The position numbers were made by a program, and so were the translations under genes. Shown piece by piece: positions 10,201-20,665 of a stretch of DNA of 64,000 nt (positions within the stretch are counted from its first letter, which is position 1; every line of letters starts with the position of its first letter). The stretch spans positions 27,071,578 through 27,135,577 of the forward strand of contig NC_086378.1 of NCBI RefSeq assembly GCF_036588685.1. The letters are read 5' to 3'. Source of the DNA: Mytilus trossulus. Lineage: Eukaryota > Mollusca > Bivalvia > Mytilida > Mytilidae. The notes under the pieces were generated by a model that did no database searches, was not told the DNA's origin, and saw nothing but the letters and a program-made list of their open reading frames with translations.

Positions 10201-11509
10201 TGCGACAACTATCCATCAAAGTTCCGATGAAACAGCCTTAAACATGGTTAACAGAAACAATTTGTCAAAGTTATTTTGATTTTAGGGGGCGTATAATACA
10301 TTACTAAACGGAGTTTTCTTGGGTTAAGATAACGTTTCAGAATATTATGACTTTATCTGTTTAGTGGTGTATTTAACCAAATCCGTCCATCTTTCAATTA
10401 TACTTACATTTCACACTCCCCCTTTTCAATCTCAATGACCAACGATTCTCCCTCATATCTAGTAGGATATCTAGGACAGCTTGGTCCAGTTTTCTTGACT
10501 TTGTTTTTCCGAGGTGATCCTTGTACACATTTAAGCGCCAATAACGCTAAAAAGAGACATACGATTATTTGACATACATTGGAAAACAGGCAAGTAATGT
10601 CAAATGATTTGTAAATCAGTCAAACGATAGTAGTAGTGAAGATCATGTCAAAAGGCAGCTATCATTTAAAAGAGTCTGACTTATTATGTCATTCGCTTGT
10701 ATTTGAATCTGCATGAATAATGGGGCATTGAGAAGTTTTGTCCAAAATCGGTTGTACATGCACAATTGTGTGTATAACTTATAAAAATAAAGAGGACGGG
10801 TAATATAATTGCCAAGGGGACAACTATATATGGGCATCAGAGTGTATAAGCCATTGTTTGTTTCCTCTAAAAGTTTCAGGTTATTGGATCCCAAGTTGAT
10901 GATCGATTGAAGTATTTTCTATAAATAAAGGCAAAGTGGTAAAAACAAAATCGTCGGGGTAACAAACTAAAACCGAGGGAAACGCATTAAATATAAGAGG
11001 AGAACAACGACATAACACTAAAATGTAACACACACAGAAACGGACCGAGCATCAGACAATATCCAACGAGAATAACAAATATAACATCAAAACCAAATAC
11101 ATGAATTTGTGATAGACAATCGAGTATAAACGAGTAATATCACACACAGTCCATACGATGGAATATGTCACTAAAGTGTTTACAATGTTGTTTAAATTTG
11201 ATATACCTTTTATTTGTGCTGATACCGTTTTAGTAATCATTATGTTTATAATAATGATTGAAAGTAAAAATAACAAAAATAACGAGCTCTTGGGAACATT
11301 CAAATTGGAAATTCCCTAATACATTTCCAATATGAAAAGCTCAAACACAGCAAACGAATGGACAATTCAACTGTCATATTTCTGACTTGGTACATGTACA
11401 TGCATTTTCTTGTGTAGAAAATCGCATTATATTGACAACGATGTGTGAACAAAACAAACCGGATATAAAAGAACTTACCAAATAGGCAACAGGGCAATAT
11501 CAGCTTCAT
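7239..11509 (-). CDS. Predicted secreted protein with two GEC-ending cysteine modules
   Basis: Five exons can be joined on the minus strand: 11509-11479, 10546-10408, 10048-9968, 9657-9391 and 7437-7239. All junctions are GT-AG, phases agree and the total is 717 nt, giving 238 residues. The first exon and the start of the second encode a signal peptide (MKLILPCCLFALLALKC). The second exon carries a module from PSCPRYPTRY to KGECEM, the fourth a module from NKCTKTDYRF to PGECQI. The splice site falls at the same place after each GEC, suggesting exon duplication. The last exon encodes a lysine-rich tail with a KRKSTKRKKVPKEK core and is the least certain. I recognise no family and infer only secretion. 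It is divergent to CFAP44 about 1.5 kb away. The start was chosen because it opens the signal peptide and precedes a strong GTAAGT donor. Confidence 0.6.
7850..8060 (+). repeat. Dispersed mussel-type repeat fragment
   Basis: GTTATCCATTCGTTTGATGT followed by GTTTGAGCTTTTAATTTTGC and ACTTTCCGTTTTGAATTTTC is a chain of words I recognise from mussel repeats. It lies in the last intron of the minus-strand gene. Confidence 0.55.
8167..8495. repeat. 27-bp minisatellite
   Basis: About twelve copies of TGACCGTTTGGTAGATAGTT plus GTCTCAT occur in tandem, with some units one to several bases longer or shorter. The regular 27-bp units keep a plus-strand frame open at 8288-8587, which yields a repeated DRLVDSCLI peptide; this is periodicity, not a gene. 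The array lies in the last intron of the minus-strand gene. Confidence 0.9.
8818..8997. mobile_element. hAT-like MITE with 8-bp target duplication
   Basis: The element at 8826-8989 begins CAGTGGCGGATCCAG and ends CTGCATCCGCCCCTG, which are near-perfect inverted repeats. It is flanked by an identical CACTTATG at 8818-8825 and 8990-8997. An 8-bp target duplication with CAG...CTG ends is typical of hAT-superfamily non-autonomous elements. At 164 bp it has no coding capacity. Inside it are a long uninterrupted G run near 8841-8858 and several C runs. Confidence 0.9.
9031..9120 (+). repeat. GTAGACGAAACGCGCGTCTG repeat end fragment
   Basis: It contains TGATGAGTCTTTTGTAGACG, CGAAACGCGCGTCTGGCGTA and ATGATGAGTTTATTT, the tail of the family seen at 5255-5600 in a variant form. 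Confidence 0.7.
9155..9375 (-). repeat. Dispersed mussel-type repeat
   Basis: On the minus strand it reads GCAGGATCTGCTTACCCTTC and ends in AGCCATGGCGTTGTCAGTTT and GTTTGACTGTCCCTCTGGTA. It ends about 15 bp from the donor of exon 4 of the secreted-protein gene. A relative lies at about 48540-48660 and another partial one at 42010-42220. Confidence 0.65.
10175..10260 (-). repeat. Dispersed family fragment
   Basis: GATATGGCTGCCATGCGACAACTATCCATC is a diverged version of the CCAATGAGACAACTATCCA end of the family. It lies in intron 2 of the minus-strand gene. Confidence 0.5.
10935..11060 (-). repeat. Dispersed mussel-type repeat fragment
   Basis: AAACTAAAACCGAGGGAAAC, AATATAAGAGGAGAACAACG and AAAATGTAACACACACAGAA occur in series, a chain I recognise from mussel repeats. 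It lies in intron 1 of the secreted-protein gene. Confidence 0.5.
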
Positions 11510-12960
11510 CTCGGGATTTGTCTATCTCAGTTGTGAACTGTTGGAAAACAAACATAAATTTATATTCTTATAACGATGTTTTTGTTTAGTTTAAACACGT
11601 CATACAACACTTCCCATAATATACATTCTTGAATAAATTAAATCAACGTCTTAATCATTTGTCAATGTCATCATTCTTGTAAGATGATATATAAAACAGA
11701 ATATGATGAATTATAGTGGGGGCCTTACATATCGCCCTCGGGGCAATCTATTTTTATATGTTCACAACTAAGATTAAACATTATAACTGTTAGTGTACAC
11801 TAACTTTTTTTAATATTAAAAAACTCACTTTGAAGAAAATAAAATTCATGAGATTGTGTGGTCCTCATCCAAACTGTCTTGTATTAGGATACAATATGTA
11901 TAAAAAGTTGTTCTTTTATGATATTTATTCTTTTCCATCAGTGGCGTAAATGCAGATGTAGTACTGATCATCTCAGACTTTTGAATTTCATCTTGTAAGT
12001 TTCATTGTTTTCCATATCTGTTTACATGACGATGTTAATCAGGAGTAATCCGAAGTATAAAATTGATAAAAAAAACAACAAAAAACTCAATCTTCCCGAA
12101 ACGAAATAGCAAACATTTCCTCATTAAAAAAAATAATACTCTTCTCATGAAAAATAAGAGTTAAATTAAAAAAAAAATTGACTTGGAATAAATATTAAAC
12201 ATATGTAAAAACGATGATTTGAATGGCTGCACACAGTAAATGTATACGTATTCACATTATTATGCTATTTTATATATTTAGAAACTCTTTGACTCTTTAA
12301 TAATACATTATTTTTTATTTTGGTCAGAAGCATTTCATATTAGGTCTATACTTAATTGATTTTATCAGAAACAGAAAATTGTTTTTAATTTATTGAATGT
12401 GCCATTTCAAGTATTCTACATTAAGTTCCAATATTGAACCGCCGTGATATAGCATTTTTTGCTGATGCAGCGTAAAGCAATAACCAATCAATCAATCAAT
12501 GAATTAATCCAAATTTGAATGTTAAAATCATTTATAAGAATACTGTCATGACTGTCGGTGATTCACGCCACGGTTCTTTTTTCGGGTATGCGTTATGCAT
12601 ATTTCCCCCATGAATGCACTACCTTGAACTAATTTGTGATTGTGAATATGTATTGATTATAGCCATCACATAACAATCTTTAAAAAAAAAACTTGCCGAT
12701 TAAAAAAAACGGTCTTGGACTAAGTCTTAGAGATCTTAGCATTTTCATAACCACTTTTAAAAAAAAAATGTCATGCAAATCTTTAGCTATTATTATTTGG
12801 ATTCTAAGCCTTAAAGTAACTTATTTACACCTTTTCAGAGACATTTAATATTAACAAAATGTATAACAAGTCTAATAGTCAATATATATATTAAAGAACG
12901 CTATTTTTAGAAATAAAATTATTCAGAAAACCGCGGGTAAATAGAGTTATTTCCCCGCAA
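11510..12960. other. Divergent intergenic region
   Basis: This 1.45-kb stretch separates two divergently transcribed genes. It is AT-rich, has no open frame of note, and contains a GATGCAGCGTAAAGC plus (CAAT)n stretch at about 12465-12510 that looks like the tail of a retroposon. Control regions of both genes must lie here or next to it. Confidence 0.5.
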
Positions 12961-12983
12961 GCATGCGCATTTGACGTAGCAAC
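12961..12983 (+). promoter_or_regulatory. CFAP44 proximal promoter motifs
   Basis: Within 40 bp of the CFAP44 start codon lie GCATGCGCAT (12961-12970, like an NRF1 half-site pair), TGACGTAG (12972-12979, CRE-like) and AGCAAC (12978-12983, matching the right half of the RFX X-box). RFX factors control ciliary genes in animals, so the half-site is plausible, but the left half of an X-box is not present. Confidence 0.4.
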
Positions 12984-12997
12984 GGTGTAAATTCAAG

Positions 12998-15900
12998 ATG
13001 GACGGTGAGGGCGATAAGTCTTCGCCAAAACCCGAAGAAACAGGTATAAAGAACATTAAATTTTCAATTGGTAAATTAGATATAAACAGAAACTCACCCT
13101 TCAAATGCTTAATGTCGCCTTTACGAATTCATGACAATTGAGCTTAGAATTGGAATAAACTAGATTGGTCAGTGCCCGTTTGCAAATGAAATTCAATTTT
13201 GCATAAAATCTTTAGCTAAGCAGATATTCTGCCCAAAGATGGCTAGTTTAGAGGCAGCGTGATTATTCATCATCGCCCAATCATACCCACATTTTCACAA
13301 TGTTCGACAAAATGATACCTTTACATATTATGTTATACTGACAGACACAGTCTTTTTTTGTTATATGTAAAAACAACACAATACACCTTATCGCTATTTG
13401 TCTGCCATTACAGGATATCACACAGGTTCCCGTAATATTTTGACGTCATACAATAATGTACAACAAAATATCTGACGCCACAATGGAAAAGTGATTGTCA
13501 TGATTGTTGTTGACGTCAATAGTTCAAGTGGCCGGGTTAGACGGGATTAGCGATAAGGTGTATAATAAGATGGTCTACTGGTCTATATTTCAATTCAACA
13601 CTGTCAGACTAATCAGATAGAGCCACACTTGGTAGATCTTGTGGCTATGAAGTATAATGAAACCTTTGACCAGACACAGCCTGCATGGTGTTTTCAGAAT
13701 ACAAATAAGGGAAAAAAGGGGGGTCAAATAAAAGAATATAAGAGAAAAATGGACAGAAACTATTTTTGGTACAAATACTGATTAATGGTGGGTTATAATT
13801 TAAAGAATGACAAAAAAGGAAAGAGAAACACATATATTAAAGAAAATATAAATGAAGCCTGTTATCCAAATCCTTTTACATGTGTCAGTAGGGAGTTGAC
13901 CTCATACTTGTGTAATTTACTAACTCCCCTCAATTAGCTTACTTAATAAATTTATTAATTTTATATAAGTATATATTATTTGGACATGTAATTTAAAACT
14001 TTTAAACAAGCAAAATATAGAAGGAAATTAAAAAAAAATAGTTTGGAAACATTTCACATTGATATGTGCAATGATCAAGATGATTTATTTGTTTCCAAGT
14101 CTTAATAAATAATCAATTGTGATGATATGTCCATACATACATGTATTTGTTAATAGAAATATTATCAAGTTTTGCACTTGAATTTATTAAATATATGTTA
14201 AATTAACAATAACAGCCTGTAGGAACTGTGACACCCATATATTTGACACGGAAACCAGGCGTAAAAATCATACTTTATCCTGGCGGCATTGCAGTGTTTG
14301 CAAAATGCATGTCCAGGCGTAAACTTGGCGTAAAGAAGGCGTAAACTAGGCATAAAATTAGGTGTTATATTTAAATGAGTACGTCTGGTTCACAAAAAAA
14401 TAAGCGTAATATGCAAATGAGTACACCTGGTCAATAAATAAACCAGGCGTAAAATCCCTACATAATACTACACTTATTTTAGTTCAGTGTATTAACCTGA
14501 GCTGTGTACTTTTGTGTATTTGATACAAACTTCTGTACTGTTGTTTTTATTTTTTATTGTTTGACATAAAACTTGAAATATTAACCATTTAAGAAGCTAA
14601 TATAAAGATAAATACATTTTATGCAGACAATGGCTCAAATATAAAGTTTAAGTTTAAATAAGAATTATGACCATTATTTTTTTCTTGAAATAAAAGTTGC
14701 ATTTTAACAAAGTTGTTTTTGAAAATTATTGTCTTTTGAACTAAAATATAAATGATAATACTGCAGTTTAACTTAAAGTAAAAGATTTTAATGTTATTAT
14801 CCAAGAATAAAGGTTTTGGGATTTCAAAAACTCTGATAGAACATAATACTTTAAATTATACTCACATTATTATTATTTACCATGTATTACGTAACTTTCC
14901 TTCTATTTCACAATTTTCATTAATTTATTTGATTCAGTTTTTCCAATTTCAGATTCTTCCAAAAAGCACAAAACAAGCAAATTATCCCTGAATATATGAA
15001 GCTGCCATGTCTCTTGCAAACTAAAACCAAAGAGCCAAATTTTGAAAAAAAATCCCATGATCCTTTAAACAAAGCATTATGGGTATTTCTATATAAGCCA
15101 TACCAACAGTTTTACGCTGTAAGAAAATTTACGCCAGTAAGAAAACTTACGCCTTGCTTATTTCAATTTACACCAGGTTTACTGCTTTTTCTTACGCCCG
15201 TAAGGGCTACAAATTTACGTTTCCTGCTCCCTTACGCTTGGATCTAGACACGTAACTACCACTTACGCCTGGTTTACGCCTTATTTCCAGGTGTAATACT
15301 CCTTATAATTTCGTATGGGCATGCAAAGAATATTATTTTGAGACCTTTTTTTTATTTTGCTGTTGTCGTGTTAAATTATGATCCAACCAAACTTTAAAAT
15401 AAATGTTATTGTATTGTTTTATTACAAATTTCAGTTTCTAGTTAATGTTCTATAACGGTTTTATTTTGTTAAGTATGTACACATACAGGGTTCCCGCTAA
15501 GGATTTTTGAAGGCGAGTCCAGGGACTCGTCATTTTTGGCCATGGTGAGTCCAACAGCAAGAAGAATATATTTTATTCCAATATTATGTTATATTTTATC
15601 CTCCATGGCCTAACAGACCAATGAAATGACATTAAATTCAAATTACTTTTTAAACTTTTGCTATAAAATGATGATATTTGTGTTTAACTGTGTTCAGTTT
15701 ATACAAAACTTTACAATCTTGATGCATCTGTGGACTCACCAGTTTTAAAAATGGTGAGTCCAGACAGATTTTGATGAGTCCAGGACTCATGGACTCGCCT
15801 TAGCGAGAACCCTGCACATACATTGGTATAACTATATATAAATTCATTCCCTTTTTTATTTGTTTAGAAGATTTTTAAATTACTTCAAGGGTGTTTTTGG

Positions 15901-18900
15901 TTGTACTATGGGAACATTATATAACCACAACATTTTGATCATCATATAATCTTCCTTACAATTGATTTAAGTAGTCTGTAGTTTAGTATATTTACATATT
16001 TTTTTTTTTACAATTGTTCAAGTGTTAACATTATGACTGAGTATGTTTGAAAATTCTATGATTTCTTTAGAGATAAATATTACTTTTCACATCTGAAAAG
16101 GACATTAATTGTTTCTTATGTGTACAAAGGTGCAGATTTATGGAAGGCCAAAAAATCTAAAAATCTGAAGCATGCAACATCTCATTTACGTGCTGAGGCT
16201 TTACGTCGATATCGAATAAAACATGAAGATGATCCTGAATATGAACCACCTCAGACAGCAAAGGGAGATAAATCAGTAAATAATGAGGGTGAAAATTATA
16301 ACGCAGATGAAAGCATAAGTATTCTGTCTCCTGTTCATCAGAAATCTGGAAATACTGCAAAGGAAAGAAGGGAGATTTTTTCCAGGGAGAAAGTTTTGCC
16401 ACCAATTGAACCAGATGATTATTTATCAGATGGAGGCACTGTTAATACTAGACAAGACAAAAAATATACAGGAGATGTAAATCCAGAGTTTGAACATATT
16501 AAGCTTAAAACCTCTATTGGTCAAGTTGAAACACTTGAAGCAAAAACTAGAACCAAGTCACCTGTCCATGTTCAGAGCGAGAATCTTTTAGATAAATCTG
16601 GAAAAAACAAGGACAAAGAAAATGTAACTAGCAAAGATAAGGAGCATCAGAATGTTAGTCAGGTTGTCCCAACAGCTACAGAAAGTGTGTTGCAAAAGGA
16701 AAGGATAATTGTATATGAAGAAAAAAATTATAGCCTCAATAAGACTGACCCTGTCAGTAATTTAGATAAAACTGAACCTAAGCTTGAACAACAAGAAAGA
16801 GAAACTGAGTCAAATAAAGCTAGAGATATTTCTACTAAATTACAAACTGAAAATGACGAAAGGAGGTCTACCAACAAAGGTTTTGTCAGTAACAGTCTGC
16901 AGGAAACTCAACAAGGAACAAACAAGGCAGAATCTGATAATGCAAATATGGAGGAAAGAAATACTGTTATTTATAAAAAAGATATATCAGATCAACAAAT
17001 ACCAACAGAAGAATGGAAGGAATCTGCTACAGAAATAGAGAAACCAGACAAGAGGAGGATAGAAGAACCACAGACCCAGGAAATATTAACATTTGATATA
17101 AACAGGCCTTTTATACAAGATGGTATTCCTTCGCAATCAATTTATTGATACACATTTCAGCTTACTGCAGCAATATCATAGTATTCAGCATGATCATATT
17201 GACTAGATGTAAGAATATACAAATCAAATTATTTATCTGGGAACAAAATGTAACATGATCTATTTCAAACTACATATATATGTATATCTGTATAGATAAA
17301 TGTAGATGAAATAAACTCTCATGTTGAAATAATTTGATTTGTGTATTTCTTATGTAAATCTCACTTTTGAATCATCATTATAAAAAGTCTCAATTTTCAG
17401 CTTAGATCAGCAGTTTTGTCATTGACTTTTGCATGGATTGACAAAAAACAACACAATTGTTTGCAGGCATGACTTTGATACACACACAGGCATGACTTTG
17501 ATACACACACAGGCATGACAGGAAGCATGGTGCATTGTACATTTTTGTATCTGATGATGTTTATGAAATTATGGCATGAAATCTTTGCATAATCACACAT
17601 TCACCTGATTTTATGTCTTTTTAAATATGAATTGCAATTATATTCTACATTGTAGATTTATGTGCATTAAGTTTACATTCAGGTCACAGTTACCTTGGTG
17701 TTATTTTCACTTTAAAATCACAGCTTTGATGTCGAAGGTGTCACAATTTTTCAATGAATTTATCTTTTAACATTGAGATATTTATACAAACAACTGATCA
17801 GCAATAATAAATTTCTATAGTTATTTTTATTGTGCATTATAATATTCGATCACTTGTTCAATAAAGTTAACCATGGGTACCAATAATACACAGAATATTA
17901 GTCAGTTAACTTTACAAATTATTTTGGGGGTTGTTGGGGTTTTTTTTTAAGGAAGGGGAGGGTCATTCATCGATGAGCACCCTTGCCTGAATTCTAAGAA
18001 TAGTCATGATAGTTATAAGCATCTGTCATTGTAAATTGGAAATTCAATTTTCAAACATAGCTCTTGTAAGAAAGATTATTGCTGATAGTTGTATACATGT
18101 GCATTAACACATATCGGATCTAATTTTTAACCAATTTTGAATGCATGATATATATATATATTTATAATCTTTTTATTTAGCATTTTGTACACTTTTTTCA
18201 TGGTTTACTTGTGCTTCCAGATTTGTTTTTTTATTATAATTGATTATTATTTGAAAGTTTCCATATTGATCATTGTTCAACAACTCATTTTATGATGATA
18301 TTTAATTGTTTTACTTAACTTTACATTTGTTTATGCATCAATGATTCATTTTCTTGTTTTGTTTTGTATATATCTGTATGATTCTCATGTTCTGAAATTA
18401 GTTTAATTTGACTAAATTATCTCCCTTTATCCTTCAGCTGAGCCACAAAAGGAAACAACAGAAACCACAGGCAAAACTGAGGAGACAAAGACAGAGCAAC
18501 CTACAGAAGATAAACCACCAACTGAAGGAGACCAGATAAAACAGGAAGAGAAACCAGTTGAAGGTAACATAATCTATAGAAACAAAATTGCTGAAATAAT
18601 CCTATGAAAAGAAATCCCTGACAGTAAAAAAGCACTATTATTTTTTCTCAAAAAGAAGAAAAGATCAATACTTAATGTTATATTGAGAAGAGCATTCATG
18701 AATCCTAAATCTTTGCTTCTATTATGTTGTTTGAAAATTAAAAATGTAATTTGAGAATTAATTAATGTTTGGGAAGATATAGAAAGATGGGATATGAGTG
18801 CCAATGAGACAACTCTCCATCCAAATAACAATTTATAAAAGTAAACCATTATAGGTCAAGGTACGGCCTTCAACAAGGAGCCTTAGCTCACACAATGAAC

Positions 18901-20665
18901 AGCAAGCTATAAAAAGGCCTAAAAAATTAGTAATGTAAAACTATTCAAACGGGAAAACCAATGGTTCTATCTATATAAAAACGAGAAACATGTATTAACA
19001 ACATAAACAAATGACAACTACTGTACATCAGATATCTGACTAAGGACGGTTGCAAACATATGCAGTGGGATCAAACCTTTTAAATGGTACCAAACCTTCT
19101 CCCTTTTCTGAAACAAAAGTATAACATCACAACAAAGAAAAACACAATATTAAAGTTGATATGAGGTACTTTCTGATATTTTAAATCCTTTTGCCTCACA
19201 CTTACAAAAAAAAGACCATTGTTGTGCAGCATACTAGGCAGATTAATCTTCAAAATTTTGCTAAAAATCATTAATTTCTCAAGAATAGCTCATGGAAGTC
19301 ATCTTTCCTATAAATATTTTGTAAACTTTTAAAGCATTTTTTCTCGATCAAATATACATAGATGAAAAGAGATGAACCAAATAATCTGATTATGTTTCTT
19401 TTTTTTTTTAAAGAAACAGTAGCAAAGGATTCAGAAAGCCAGGAAAAGGAAGTGAAACCCACCGAAGGGGAGACTACTGCTCTAACTGAGCAACCTAAAG
19501 ATGAAACGGTAAAAACTAAACCTGATGAGGGTACAACAGATGAAGGAAAAGTACCAGAGGTTCAGAAGCCAGAGGAGACAACCCAAGAAACTAAACCAGA
19601 AGGAGAGAAAAAGGAAGCAGAGAAGTCTGAAACGAAGAAGGAAATAAAAACTGAACAAGAAGGAGAAAAGAAAGAGGATACAGAAGGTGAGAAAAAAGAA
19701 GCTGAAGGAGCAAAAATAGATGAAGGGGAGAACAAAGAAGCGAAGAAAGAAGATGAAGGACAAAAGACTGAAGAGGATGGACAGAAGAAAGAAGAGGTAG
19801 AACAAAAGACAGAAGAGGGTGAACAAAAGAAAGAAGATGAAGGTCAGAAAAAAGAAGAGGAAGTACAAAAGAAAGAAGATGGAGAAGGAGAGGAAGATGG
19901 AGATGACAAAAAAGATAAAGATGGAGAAGGTGATACAAACCAGAGCGCTAAAGAGGGTGTCGAAGGTCAGTATGGTAGATATATATTTTATGTTATTACA
20001 TAGGTTGCAATGAATTACATTGATTTCCCAGTTAAATAAAAAACGATAATTTCACATGTGGAATAAACGGGGTTCAATTTCACACTCTGATGTCATACAA
20101 CAATAGGCGTTAACAAGAGGTCAATAAAGGTGGATCAAAACAAATTGTGAATGCATAGAAAAAAGATAAAGTTCCTTACATGTTTTACATTAATTTCTTT
20201 AAAAAAAAAGAATTCAAATATAAAAAAATATTCAACTCATGACTGAAATACACTGATAATTATCTCGTTTGCTACGCACATCTTTTCATGAAATATATGT
20301 GCATGTATGTACAAATGTATTTTAATGTAAAACCCTATTGGTACTTGTATTTTACAAAAAAAAGCATTGAAATTGATCTTCTGCAATATTCCTTCTGATT
20401 GACTGAAATCAGTATTCATTGAAATGTATTCAAATATTTTGAACTATTTATATTTATGCTAACCAATATTATACTACCTTTTCCCTTATTTTAATGAAAT
20501 TTATTTTTCAGAGGAAAAAGAGACAGATGAATCTGAACATAAGAAAGAAAAGAAAAAAGATGAAAAAACCATTGCAGATGATTTCTTCTATGATTATGAT
20601 ACCTTTGTTTCTAAGGCCACTGTATCTGAAGGATCAGGACTTCCACAAGATATGCTTAGTTTACA
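12998..20665 (+). CDS. CFAP44: CFAP44 exons 1-4: low-complexity N-terminus
   Basis: Exons are 12998-13043, 18438-18563, 19414-19965 and 20512-20665 (residues 1-293). Exon 1 has 15 codons plus one base. Exons 2 and 3 encode repeats rich in Lys, Glu and Thr ([28 protein letters not shown]), expected to be disordered. Exon 4 passes into the conserved part with [14 protein letters not shown]. The first three exons all end in phase 1, so exons 2 and 3 (126 and 552 nt) could be skipped without a frame change. Exon 1 is certain only from its phase and context. Confidence 0.85.

Noticed and set aside
16062..16070. Alternative acceptor TTTCTTTAG for the intron-1 exon
   Set aside because: It has a better pyrimidine tract than 16129, but joining exon 1 there leads to a stop after a few codons; kept only as a possibility if another first exon exists.
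19482..19938. Long minus-strand open frames opposite CFAP44 exon 3
   Set aside because: They mirror the Lys/Glu-rich coding repeat, which lacks stops on the other strand; leucine/phenylalanine-rich products are antisense shadows.
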